Source of the DNA: Fen731 sp964354265
Lineage (GTDB): Bacteria; Actinomycetota; Humimicrobiia; Humimicrobiales; Humimicrobiaceae
DNA length: 15,748 nt
Direction of reading: 5' to 3'
NCBI GenBank assembly: GCA_964354265.1
Contig: CAYGYY010000047.1
Coordinates: 1-15,748, forward strand
The translations under genes and the position numbers were made by a program. Below the pieces are notes generated by a model that worked only from the letters and a program-made list of their open reading frames with translations, was not told the DNA's origin and made no database searches. Shown piece by piece: positions 1 through 6,869 of this stretch. The first letter of the stretch is position 1. The number at the start of each line of letters is the position of its first letter.

Positions 1-596
1 ATTTTTCTATTGTATAAAGCAGCTTTTTCATCAAGAAGATTAAAAGTTTCTTCTATTTCAAATTTATCAATATCAAAAATCCCAATCCGGGCAAGCATGA
101 GGTAAGTCGAGAAAAACAGGTATCCTGAAGCCCCCCTGGGCTGAAAACCTGAAGGCATCTCAAGGTAGCATTTATTTTCCTTTGTGGCGATTTCTTTTAT
201 TTTCCCTCCTGAAGAAACAAAAGCTACCTCACATCCTCTTTCCAAAGCCTGGTTTACGGATTCAACAGTCTCTTCAGTATTGCCAGAATAGCTTACTGCT
301 ATAACAAGCCATCCATTACCGATACATGCTGGAAGGTTATAGCCTTTCACTACCTCTATAGGGATAGTGGCCCTGTCAATAATAAGGCTCTTGATAATAT
401 CGCCGGAAAATCCCGAACCCCCCATGCCAAGTATTGCAAGTCCGGAAAATCCTGCTGATTGCAGATCCTTAAAGTCTGTTCTTTCTGCAATGCTGTCTGC
501 TTCTATAAACTGGTTCAGGAAATTTTCTTCAACTCCAAGCATATCCTGTTTGTCGAGTTTTTTTATTTTTTCCAGGTCGTCAAGAATATAATTCAT
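1..596 (-). CDS. Bifunctional phosphoglucose/phosphomannose isomerase, N-terminal part (cut by window edge)
   Basis: SIS-domain isomerase. The family interconverts glucose-6-P or mannose-6-P with fructose-6-P in the cytoplasm, and here it would supply mannose-6-P for GDP-mannose synthesis. I translated the frame by hand from the ATG at 596; it stays open to base 1, giving 198 codons. Visible motifs are GMGGSGFSGD (residues 57-66) and SYSGNTEE (102-109), the sugar-phosphate-binding loops of the SIS fold, and GFQPRGASGYLF (150-161). This combination is characteristic of the archaeal/bacterial bifunctional PGI/PMI family rather than classical PGI. The start is supported by AAAGGA four bases before the ATG. 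It begins 25 bases after the mutase gene and so is probably the next cistron of the same operon. The C-terminal half, which holds the remaining catalytic residues, is outside the window. A single-function SIS isomerase is possible but less likely. Confidence 0.85.
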   Translation of the reverse strand, partial: MNYILDDLEKIKKLDKQDMLGVEENFLNQFIEADSIAERTDFKDLQSAGFSGLAILGMGGSGFSGDIIKSLIIDRATIPIEVVKGYNLPACIGNGWLVIAVSYSGNTEETVESVNQALERGCEVAFVSSGGKIKEIATKENKCYLEMPSGFQPRGASGYLFFSTYLMLARIGIFDIDKFEIEETFNLLDEKAALYNRK

Positions 597-621
597 TTAA
601 TTCCTTTCCATATTCAATTTT

Positions 622-2088
622 TTAGACGCAGTCAAGTATTTTCTTACCGATGTTGTGAAGACATTCCAGTTTTTCGCTGGTATTGCTCTCAGCATATATG
701 CGTACAACTGCTTCTGTACCTGAAGGCCGTATCATTATCCAGCTTCCATCTTTTAAGATATACTTATACCCGTCAATTACCAAAGGCTTTTCAGAGACAT
801 CATTAGATAATATGTCGGGGATTTTTTTTGAAAGCAGGTCATTGAGCCTATCCTTACTTTCATTATCCACTTCATAGTCTGTGCGCCTGTAAACAAAATA
901 ACCGAATTCGTTATAAATATCTTTCAGTATCTCATTTGCTGACTTGTTCTCCCTGCAAAGAACCTCGAGAAGCATCAGCCCCATGTATATCCCATCTCTT
1001 TCAGGCATATATCCGCTAACCCAGAGCCCGCCGCTTTCCTCGCCGCCCATCAGCACCCCACCTTTTAGTATCTCCTCGCTTATATATTTGAACCCTACTG
1101 GCTTGATTGTAAGCTCTAGTCCGTATTTTGAACATATCCTGTCGATTATCGAAGATGTGGATACAGTTTTTATAACTTTTCCTGAACGCTTCTGGTTTTT
1201 TATAAGGTCATTTAGAAGTATTGCAAAAATATGATGCGAGCTTATAAAATTGCCATTTTCACCTATAGCTCCAATCCTGTCCCCATCACCATCCAGACAT
1301 AATGCAAGCATGCATTTTTTATTCTTAACAGCTTTTATTGCGTCTGCAAGATTTTCACCTATAGGTTCAGGATTTATTCCGCCAAAGGAAGTATTCAGGC
1401 CTGAATGTATCTCATATACCCTGGCACTGCTAAGTTCATAGACGATGTCTCTTAAAGTAGATTGCCCTGCACCATACATTGGGTCTATAATGACCGGAAA
1501 ATCGAGATTCTTTCTTAATATTTCAGTATCCACCCTGCCAAGCACATAATCCTTATAGCTTTTACTGAAATCACAGGTATCCAGGTCGTTGCCGGAATCT
1601 GTCGATTTGAAATTATTGATTTGTGACCTGATTTCCCTGTTGTTATACATTGCATTTACTTTGTCCTCTATTGGCTTTACAAGATCCATCGTGGCAGAAC
1701 CCCCATAGGAGCCCTTTATCTTATACCCGTTATAGTAGTATGGATTATGGCTTGCTGTAATCATTACTCCAAGGTCTGCCTGCTTGTTTAAAACAGCAGA
1801 AGATAACGCAGGAGTCGTAATATACCTGTCTGACAAAAAAGTGGATATACCATTATGGCACATGATTTTAGCTGCAGAATGCGCAAACCTGTCGGACAGA
1901 AACCTTGTGTCATAACCTATTGCTACTTTTGGTTTTTTTTGCTCAAAACCCTTATGTGAATCATTAATGGTTTTCTCATTAAGATATTCACTGATACCGG
2001 CAGAGATCACCTTTATTTTATCCTCAACAAAATCAAACCCGGTAATCCCCCGCCACCCGTCTGTGCCGAATATTATCTCATTTTTCAT
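622..2088 (-). CDS. Phosphomannomutase/phosphoglucomutase
   Basis: Alpha-D-phosphohexomutase that moves phosphate between C6 and C1 of mannose or glucose. In this cluster its obvious job is mannose-6-P to mannose-1-P. At 488 residues it has normal family length. All four active-site loops are intact: TASHNP (111-116), with Ser113 as the phosphoserine; the metal loop DGDGDR (266-271); the sugar-specificity loop GGEESGG (348-354); and the phosphate-binding loop RPSGTE (454-459). The N-terminus FGTDGWRG (7-14) is typical of the family. The ATG start puts FGTDGWRG in the usual place, although the nearest purine-rich site (AAGGA) is about 13 bases upstream, which is rather far. It lies between gmd and the PGI/PMI gene, 35 and 25 bases away. 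Sequence alone cannot separate mannose from glucose preference; GGEESGG occurs in both types, so the mannose role rests on context. Confidence 0.9.
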   Translation of the reverse strand: MKNEIIFGTDGWRGITGFDFVEDKIKVISAGISEYLNEKTINDSHKGFEQKKPKVAIGYDTRFLSDRFAHSAAKIMCHNGISTFLSDRYITTPALSSAVLNKQADLGVMITASHNPYYYNGYKIKGSYGGSATMDLVKPIEDKVNAMYNNREIRSQINNFKSTDSGNDLDTCDFSKSYKDYVLGRVDTEILRKNLDFPVIIDPMYGAGQSTLRDIVYELSSARVYEIHSGLNTSFGGINPEPIGENLADAIKAVKNKKCMLALCLDGDGDRIGAIGENGNFISSHHIFAILLNDLIKNQKRSGKVIKTVSTSSIIDRICSKYGLELTIKPVGFKYISEEILKGGVLMGGEESGGLWVSGYMPERDGIYMGLMLLEVLCRENKSANEILKDIYNEFGYFVYRRTDYEVDNESKDRLNDLLSKKIPDILSNDVSEKPLVIDGYKYILKDGSWIMIRPSGTEAVVRIYAESNTSEKLECLHNIGKKILDCV

Positions 2089-2123
2089 GTTCTGATTCTT
2101 TTCCTTATTAAAATCACAGTTTT

Positions 2124-3092
2124 TTAAATACCAGACTTTTTCATCTGGTTATAGTCACTTTCAACCATTAATTTTACCAGGCCTAAAAAATCAATTTTAG
2201 GCTTCCATTTAAGCGTTCTCTGGGCCTTTGAAGAATCGCCTATCAGCAAATCGACTTCTGCCGGCCTAAGGAACCGCTGATCTATCCTTACATATTTTTC
2301 CCAGTCCATATCCATACAATCAAAGGATGCCTTGACCCAGTCTTTCACGCTATGGGAAATACCTGTCGCAACCACAAAATCGTCAGCATTTTCCTGCTGG
2401 AGCATCAGCCACATAGCTTCGACATAATCTTTGGCATACCCCCAATCCCTCTTGGCATCCAGGTTTCCAAGATAAAGTTCGTTTTGCAGCCCTAGCTTTA
2501 TCCGGGCTACAGCATTGGTCACTTTCCTTGTTACAAATTCAAGCCCCCGTCTTGGTGATTCATGGTTAAATAATATGCCGCTTGATGCATAGATACCGTA
2601 ACTTTCACGGTAATTCAATGTTATATAATGTCCGTAAACTTTAGCCACGCCATAAGGGCTTCTTGGGTGAAATGGCGTGTTTTCATTCTGGGGAACTTCC
2701 CTCACTTTACCAAACATCTCAGAGCTCGATGCCTGATAAAACCTTATACCCTTATTTACCAGCCTGATGGCCTCCAGCATTCTTGTGACACCTATTGCAG
2801 TAAATTCACCTGTTAAAACAGGCTGGCTCCATGAAGCGGGGACAAAAGACATCGCTGCCAGATTATAGACTTCTGAAGGATTAACTTCCCTTATTGCGCT
2901 GATTATCGAAAGCTGGTCCAGGAGGTCTGCCTGTACAAATTTTATCCTGTCCCTTATATGCTCTATCCTGTCAAGCTTCTCTACTGAAGACCGCCTGACC
3001 ATTCCATGTACCTCGTATCCTTTTTCGAGTAAAAGGTCCGCCAGGTATGAACCATCCTGTCCGGTTATTCCTGTTATTAAAGCTTTTTTCAA
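2124..3092 (-). CDS. gmd: GDP-mannose 4,6-dehydratase
   Basis: Extended short-chain dehydrogenase that converts GDP-D-mannose to GDP-4-keto-6-deoxy-D-mannose using bound NADP. At 322 residues it matches bacterial Gmd. It shows the dinucleotide loop GITGQDG (8-14), the SSSEMFG segment with the catalytic Ser/Glu (122-128), the YGVAK Tyr-Lys pair (147-151) and the Gmd signature NHESPRRG followed by FVTRKVT (176-189). These signatures make the assignment close to certain. The start codon is TTG, preceded by a strong GGAGGG site five bases away; no ATG lies before the Rossmann loop, so TTG is effectively forced. A 104-base gap with a hairpin separates it from the guanylyltransferase gene upstream. 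The product would be reduced by the Rmd-like enzyme encoded at 4309-5397. No fucose synthase gene is visible, so D-rhamnose is the more likely end product. Confidence 0.95.
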   Translation of the reverse strand: MKKALITGITGQDGSYLADLLLEKGYEVHGMVRRSSVEKLDRIEHIRDRIKFVQADLLDQLSIISAIREVNPSEVYNLAAMSFVPASWSQPVLTGEFTAIGVTRMLEAIRLVNKGIRFYQASSSEMFGKVREVPQNENTPFHPRSPYGVAKVYGHYITLNYRESYGIYASSGILFNHESPRRGLEFVTRKVTNAVARIKLGLQNELYLGNLDAKRDWGYAKDYVEAMWLMLQQENADDFVVATGISHSVKDWVKASFDCMDMDWEKYVRIDQRFLRPAEVDLLIGDSSKAQRTLKWKPKIDFLGLVKLMVESDYNQMKKSGI

Positions 3093-3097
3093 GGTTA

Positions 3098-3103
3098 CCC
3101 TCC
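3098..3103 (-). promoter_or_regulatory. Strong ribosome binding site deciding the TTG start of gmd
   Basis: On the minus strand GGAGGG is followed by five bases and then TTG AAA AAA. This is the best Shine-Dalgarno match in the window, and it fixes the TTG as the gmd start. It abuts the hairpin at 3106-3126, with only two T residues between them. Confidence 0.8.
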
Positions 3104-3105
3104 AA

Positions 3106-3126
3106 AAAAATAGCGAAGCTATTTTT
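3106..3126 (-). promoter_or_regulatory. Hairpin with T-tract just before the gmd ribosome binding site (candidate attenuator or weak terminator)
   Basis: A perfect 9-bp inverted repeat (AAAAATAGC / GCTATTTTT) with a three-base loop. Read on the minus strand it has the shape of a short intrinsic terminator: an AATAGC/GCTATT stem followed by a run of seven T (five of which belong to the second arm), ending two bases before the GGAGGG site of gmd. Only three pairs per arm are G-C or border them, so the stem is weak. It could reduce read-through from the guanylyltransferase gene into gmd, or affect gmd translation. Function is inferred; only the symmetry is seen. Confidence 0.4.
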
Positions 3127-3196
3127 CTATAAATTTAACTACCTGCAATTATATTATTTGCTCTGATTGCTCTGATATTTATGCGCCTTAAAAATA

Positions 3197-4312
3197 TTAA
3201 AAACTTATCTGGGCTGCAGCAACAAGAGAATTCACATTTATCCTTATACCATTCTTTAAAATATTGCCGCTTTCAACAGTTGAATTATCCCCGATAATTG
3301 TGTTGTCCTCTATTTTTACGTTATCACCTATTTTTACATTTTTCGCAATTATGGAATTCCTTATTATACAGTTCCTGCCGATAATGCATCCATCAAAAAC
3401 AATACTTTCTGATATGCTTGTACCGCTATCTATCTCGCATTGATTCCCGATAATGCTAAGCGGAAGTATTTTTACGTCCTTGCGTATTTTTGTATTGTCC
3501 CCTATAACGATGGGGCCGGTCGTCAGATTCTCCTTTGAATAAATTGTGCCTTCCCCGATAAAAATGCTGGGATAAACTTTTTTATATGGAAAATTATAGG
3601 GTATCTTCCTGTCCAGTATATCCATATGGGCAGTCATATATTTTTCCGGAGTTCCGACATCAAGCCAGTATGCGTCGGAGACAAACCCGAATATCTTATA
3701 ACCCAGCTTTAAAACCTTTGGGAATAAGCCCCTTTCAAAAGAATAATTCTCTCCTGGCGGCACATGCCCCAATATATGGTGCTCAATTATATAAGTCCCT
3801 GCATTGATAAGATTGGTGTTTATTTCCTCAAAGCTTGGCTTTTCAAGAAATTCTTTCACTCTGCCATCTTTACTTATAGGGACAAGTCCATACGCAGTCG
3901 GGTCCTCAACCGGGGTGAGGGAAATGGTTATATCGGCTTTTTTCGCTTTGTGGAACGCTATCATATTCTTCAGGTTCAGGGTGGTTATAATGTCGCCGTT
4001 GAATACGAGGAATGTATCATTTCCCAGATATTTTTCAACATTCTTTACAGCGCCGCAGGTGCCCAGGGGCTCCTCTTCAGTAACATATATAAGCTTTAAT
4101 CCAAATTTACCGCCATTGCCGAAATATTCGTTAAACATATCAGGCAGATAACCTGTAGACAGGATTATTTCATTTATGCCAAAGCTTTTAAGCCGCACCA
4201 GGAAATACTCCATGAATGGTCTGTTCATTAGAGGGAGCATCGGTTTTGGGTTTAAATAAGTGAGCGGGCGCATTCTTGTGCCCTTTCCTCCTGCAAGAAT
4301 TACTCCTTTCAA
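3197..4312 (-). CDS. Mannose-1-phosphate guanylyltransferase (GDP-mannose pyrophosphorylase), left-handed beta-helix type
   Basis: Nucleotidyltransferase predicted to make GDP-mannose from mannose-1-P and GTP. With my start it has 371 residues. It shows the nucleotide-binding signature GGKGTRMRPLT (8-18), PKPMLP (22-27) with the conserved Lys, EPLGTCGAV (81-89), the metal Asp in NGD (105-107), EKP (157-159), NAGTY (170-174) and WLDVGTPEKY (216-225). A C-terminal left-handed beta-helix of hexapeptide repeats follows (about 251-350). It is a short eukaryotic-like GMPP form, not the ManC/AlgA fusion. An upstream GTG at 4336 would add eight residues, but the TTG at 4312 gives the normal MKGVILAGGKG start. 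That TTG has AAAGGAG nine bases before it and overlaps the TGA of rmd as TTGA. GDP-mannose specificity comes mainly from the pmm, gmd and rmd neighbours; a glucose-1-P thymidylyl- or uridylyltransferase is the alternative. Confidence 0.85.
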   Translation of the reverse strand: MKGVILAGGKGTRMRPLTYLNPKPMLPLMNRPFMEYFLVRLKSFGINEIILSTGYLPDMFNEYFGNGGKFGLKLIYVTEEEPLGTCGAVKNVEKYLGNDTFLVFNGDIITTLNLKNMIAFHKAKKADITISLTPVEDPTAYGLVPISKDGRVKEFLEKPSFEEINTNLINAGTYIIEHHILGHVPPGENYSFERGLFPKVLKLGYKIFGFVSDAYWLDVGTPEKYMTAHMDILDRKIPYNFPYKKVYPSIFIGEGTIYSKENLTTGPIVIGDNTKIRKDVKILPLSIIGNQCEIDSGTSISESIVFDGCIIGRNCIIRNSIIAKNVKIGDNVKIEDNTIIGDNSTVESGNILKNGIRINVNSLVAAAQISF

Positions 4313-5397
4313 TTTGATTTGCTCCTTTCTCTCCACCAGTCAAGCGTATCCGCTAAAGTCTGTTTAATATTATATGCGGGCTTCCAGCCTGTATGATTTT
4401 TTATTTTAGTGTTATCTCCATATACAGACTTAAGATCCACCGGTCTTAATTTAGAACTGTCAACCGTTATTTTTATGTCTTTGACTTTACTTAAGGATAT
4501 CATCATTTCCAGGATATCTGAAATGCTTATTTTTATCCCTGAGCATACATTATACGGCTCACCGGATTCGCCTTTTTCTATAATGAAGCAATATGCCCTT
4601 ACTGCATCCCTGACATCCAGGAAATCCCTGAAGACAGCTAAATTGCCGACAGATATTTCAGGCGCCTTCTTTTTTGACTCTATTTCTGCTATCTGCTTTG
4701 CAAAATCTGCTGTTACAAATCTCTCTGACTGCCCGGGCCCGATATGATTAAAAGAGCGGGAAATATAAATTGGAAGATCATATGCTTCCTGGTATGTGGA
4801 TGCAAAAAAATCTATAGCTGCCTTGCTAATGGCGTAGGGGTTGCAGGGGCCAATTGCAAAATCCTCCAATATTGCAATATCGGCATTATTTTTTAAAGGG
4901 GCATATTCCTCAGCAGTGCATGCAAAAAGTACCCTGCACCGGGGACAATACTTCCTGACTGCTTCAAGCAGGTTGATTCCGGCGAGCACGTTTATTTCAA
5001 AAGTCTTCACCGGTTCTTTCCAGGAATTCCCAACAGATGCCTGGGCTGCAAGGTTGTATATCCTGTCCGGCATAATATCTTTTATAATCCCCTCCATCTT
5101 TTCACTATCCCTCAGGTCCGCGCTTATAAAGTCGATTCTTTTGCCAGCTGAAATCTGCGACCCGGTTATAGTGTTTTGAAGGCCATCAGGATTATTTTCC
5201 AGGGAATTAAATGTATTCTCTGTATTAAATGAAGGGCCGGGGCAGGCAGAATTATCTACCCCTGTTATCGATGTTATAACCCCAGCGGAATTACTGTGCT
5301 CCGGAAGAGCTTTCATTTGGAACTCATATCCTGATAAAAGGTATTCTGTAAGGTGTCTGCCTGCAAATCCGCAGGCTCCTGTAATTAATATTTTCAA
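4309..5397 (-). CDS. rmd: GDP-6-deoxy-D-mannose reductase (RMD-like NAD-dependent epimerase/dehydratase)
   Basis: Extended short-chain dehydrogenase predicted to reduce GDP-4-keto-6-deoxy-D-mannose, the Gmd product, to GDP-6-deoxy-D-mannose (GDP-D-rhamnose). It has the Rossmann loop GACGFAG (7-13), the NLAAQASVG segment (115-123), a TAEEYA segment (161-166) where the catalytic Ser/Thr is Thr, YAISK (188-192) as the Tyr-Lys pair, FNHIGPGQ (216-223) and RDFLDVRD (257-264). The last two are typical of RMD-type enzymes. At 362 residues it is longer than usual RMDs (about 300-325), because an Asn/Ser/Gly-rich stretch sits at about 34-85. The start is TTG; no ATG precedes the Rossmann loop, and CAGGGG lies about 8 bases upstream. 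Its stop overlaps the start of the guanylyltransferase gene. A second GDP-mannose dehydratase or a C4-epimerase is less likely. Confidence 0.82.
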   Translation of the reverse strand: MKILITGACGFAGRHLTEYLLSGYEFQMKALPEHSNSAGVITSITGVDNSACPGPSFNTENTFNSLENNPDGLQNTITGSQISAGKRIDFISADLRDSEKMEGIIKDIMPDRIYNLAAQASVGNSWKEPVKTFEINVLAGINLLEAVRKYCPRCRVLFACTAEEYAPLKNNADIAILEDFAIGPCNPYAISKAAIDFFASTYQEAYDLPIYISRSFNHIGPGQSERFVTADFAKQIAEIESKKKAPEISVGNLAVFRDFLDVRDAVRAYCFIIEKGESGEPYNVCSGIKISISDILEMMISLSKVKDIKITVDSSKLRPVDLKSVYGDNTKIKNHTGWKPAYNIKQTLADTLDWWRERSKSN

Positions 5398-5428
5398 AAA
5401 TTGCCCCTGTGATTAATAGGTGTTTGCC

Positions 5429-6298
5429 TTATTGTAAAAGATTTTTAATAAAAGTTAAAAATATTCTTATTCCTAACAATAATAATACAAGCGGCAGTAA
5501 AAGCACTCTCCATGTTTTTTTATAATTTTTCCAGAAAAAATAAAGAGCACTTTTCTGCATTCGCACACTTGATGATACCTCTCCACTGCGGGTACTGCCG
5601 CCTATATGATGAAGTATCTCAGAATACGGGTTGTAGATGACCTTCCATCCCTTTTTCCACATCTGAAAACAAAGGTCCGTGTCTTCCACGTACATGAAAT
5701 ATCGCTCATCCATCAGGCCGGTATCATCGAGGGATTTGCGCCTTATCAGGATACATGAGCCTGAAACCCAGTCTACCTCAACAGGAGCGCTGCGCTCGAT
5801 TTCTGCAAGTTTATATCTTCTTGAAAACCTGTTATCCGGAGCGATATTATGAAGCAGTGTATGCATGCCGGCATCAAAAAAAGACGGAAACTTCCTGCAT
5901 GAAAGCTGTATGGAGCCGTCGGTATTTTTTATTTTAGGCCCAACAATCCCTGTGCCGGCATTATCTTCCATGTAAGAGACCATGGCCTGGATGGAATTTT
6001 CATATACCTCGCAATCGCTATTAATAAGCAGAAGGTATTTTGAATTGCTGTTTCTTATTGCAATATTATTGGCTGCTGCAAATCCCATATTCCTTTTATT
6101 TATTATCAGCCTGGCAAAGGGGTAATTCTTTTCAACCAGATGCACAGAATCATCCGTAGATGCATTATCCACTACAATTATCTCAAATTGGAATAAAGGC
6201 CTGTATTTTAACAGGGAGTCAATGCAATCTTTTAAATAGCTGCTGCTGTTGTAGCTTACTATTATGATGCTTAACATGCAAAATTCATTATTCAACAT
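5429..6298 (-). CDS. Family 2 glycosyltransferase, rhamnosyltransferase-like
   Basis: GT-A fold inverting transferase, probably acting on the cytoplasmic face of the membrane to extend a polysaccharide. Motifs are LSIIIVSYN (9-17), VDNASTDD (43-50), NMGFAAANN (70-78), NSDCE (93-97) as the metal-binding DxD equivalent, DWVSGSCILIRR (176-187), YVEDTDLC (203-210) and paired His at 230-231. This pattern matches the WbbL-like rhamnosyltransferase branch of GT2, but donor and acceptor cannot be read from sequence. A hydrophobic C-terminal segment (about 264-285) probably anchors it. The ATG at 6298 is used here; an ATG at 6277 just before the conserved LSIIIVSYN is an equally plausible start, and neither has a clear ribosome binding site. 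The gene opens the left-hand gene set, 31 bases ahead of rmd, so it may use GDP-D-rhamnose. That last link is inference from position. Confidence 0.85.
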   Translation of the reverse strand: MLNNEFCMLSIIIVSYNSSSYLKDCIDSLLKYRPLFQFEIIVVDNASTDDSVHLVEKNYPFARLIINKRNMGFAAANNIAIRNSNSKYLLLINSDCEVYENSIQAMVSYMEDNAGTGIVGPKIKNTDGSIQLSCRKFPSFFDAGMHTLLHNIAPDNRFSRRYKLAEIERSAPVEVDWVSGSCILIRRKSLDDTGLMDERYFMYVEDTDLCFQMWKKGWKVIYNPYSEILHHIGGSTRSGEVSSSVRMQKSALYFFWKNYKKTWRVLLLPLVLLLLGIRIFLTFIKNLLQ

Positions 6299-6535
6299 AT
6301 TGAAATACTGTAAAATAAGTGGAAAAAAAAGTAAACTTTATTTTAGTTTTTTGGCATGTATAAATCATCATATATATAATTTGGCATATTTGCATATCAT
6401 AACCCACACATATGGCAGTCGGCGATCCCTTTACTTAAAGGAACCGCCGACTGCTGATTTCTTTATTATGACCGATAGTCAAAAAACGCTAAAGATACAA
6501 ATACTCAAAATATACTTATAAATGCCCCAAACCTA
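6299..6535. other. AT-rich spacer with a strong stem-loop, no gene
   Basis: This 237-base gap separates the antitoxin gene from the left-hand operon. I see no convincing reading frame. It contains the GC-rich stem-loop at 6415-6454 in otherwise AT-rich sequence and a short inverted repeat (AAAGT-AA-ACTTT, about 6328-6339). I could not find a good promoter for the glycosyltransferase gene starting at 6298, so that gene may be read through from the promoter near 6870-6898. Confidence 0.6.
6415..6454. repeat. Perfect 10-bp GC-rich inverted repeat forming a two-tier stem-loop
   Basis: Arms GCAGTCGGCG (6415-6424) and CGCCGACTGC (6445-6454) are perfectly complementary. Inside them a second stem, CCTTT/AAAGG, extends the structure across a small internal loop. 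It stands out sharply from the surrounding AT-rich bases. On the minus strand it lies about 80 bases after the antitoxin stop but is not followed by a T-tract, so it is not a textbook intrinsic terminator. On the plus strand it is followed by TGATTTCTTTATT, but no plus-strand gene is present. It could be a terminator, a processing or attenuation hairpin, or a dispersed palindromic element. Confidence 0.6.
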
Positions 6536-6748
6536 TCAGATCTTTTTTTCACGCTCTGCAGCTTCAAGCATTTTTTTAGCTATTCTGAGTTCTGTTTTTC
6601 TTCTAATTTCTTCGGTATAAACTCTCAGCTCTCCTACAAGCCTGTTATACCTGGTAATGTAAATTGTATCACCAAGGTTTTTTGTAAGATATTCTGTAAG
6701 GTTTACCCTTAGATCATTAGTGTCTATTCTTTTTATATCATCTTCCAT
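6536..6748 (-). CDS. Phd/YefM-type antitoxin, apparently without a toxin partner
   Basis: Small 70-residue protein resembling type II antitoxins of the prevent-host-death family. The N-terminal part has the expected pattern: a short strand, LRVNLTEYLTKNLGDTIYIT (positions 12-31) and then a strand with R-x-x-x-V-G-E-L. The Arg-, Lys- and Glu-rich helical tail (from about 45) would be the toxin-binding segment. In this family the N-terminal half dimerises, binds palindromic operator DNA and represses its own promoter. I chose the ATG at 6748 because GAGAGG lies at good spacing before it; a GTG nine bases upstream would overlap that site. No RelE-, YoeB- or Doc-like frame follows before the glycosyltransferase at 6298, and none precedes it. 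It could therefore be a solitary antitoxin or a repurposed small regulator of the locus. Family assignment comes from pattern recognition only. Confidence 0.7.
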   Translation of the reverse strand: MEDDIKRIDTNDLRVNLTEYLTKNLGDTIYITRYNRLVGELRVYTEEIRRKTELRIAKKMLEAAEREKKI

Positions 6749-6773
6749 CCTTCTCACCTCTCAGCAAATATAA

Positions 6774-6787
6774 ACTTTTTAAAAAGT
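6774..6787. promoter_or_regulatory. Perfect 14-base palindrome upstream of the antitoxin gene (candidate operator)
   Basis: ACTTTTTAAAAAGT lies 26 bases before the antitoxin ATG and just after a second TATAAT-like hexamer (minus strand 6798-6793). Phd/YefM proteins typically repress by binding palindromes at this position. The site is AT-only in its core, so chance symmetry is possible. Confidence 0.35.
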
Positions 6788-6825
6788 CTAAAATTATAAA
6801 CCAAAAATAATTATTTTTTTAGACT
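6785..6825. repeat. Inverted repeat AGTCTAAAA / TTTTAGACT flanking an AT-only palindrome
   Basis: The 9-base arms at 6785-6793 and 6817-6825 are perfect inverted copies. Between them a 16-base palindrome of A and T only (6803-6818) overlaps the right arm. The left arm overlaps the palindrome at 6774-6787 by three bases. All of this falls in the predicted leader of the antitoxin transcript. It may be a compound operator or an alternating RNA structure. Confidence 0.4.
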
Positions 6826-6869
6826 ATTATTAAGGATTACTATTTTATCATATAAAATTCTACAATTCT

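Noticed and set aside
1..3130. ATTTTTCTAT occurring at both the left edge and near 3121
   Set aside because: Ten AT-rich bases are expected to recur by chance, and one copy lies inside a coding region.
3764..4151. Two overlapping plus-strand frames over 110 codons inside the guanylyltransferase gene
   Set aside because: They lie opposite a clear enzyme gene with intact motifs, and their translations resemble nothing; they are shadows.
6264..6521. Plus-strand reading frame of 85 codons across the antitoxin/glycosyltransferase gap
   Set aside because: No ribosome binding site, starts inside the opposite glycosyltransferase gene, runs through the GC-rich stem-loop, and shows no recognisable motif.
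6298..6535. Search for a toxin partner (RelE, YoeB or Doc type) after the antitoxin gene
   Set aside because: No minus-strand frame of useful length exists between the antitoxin stop and the next gene.
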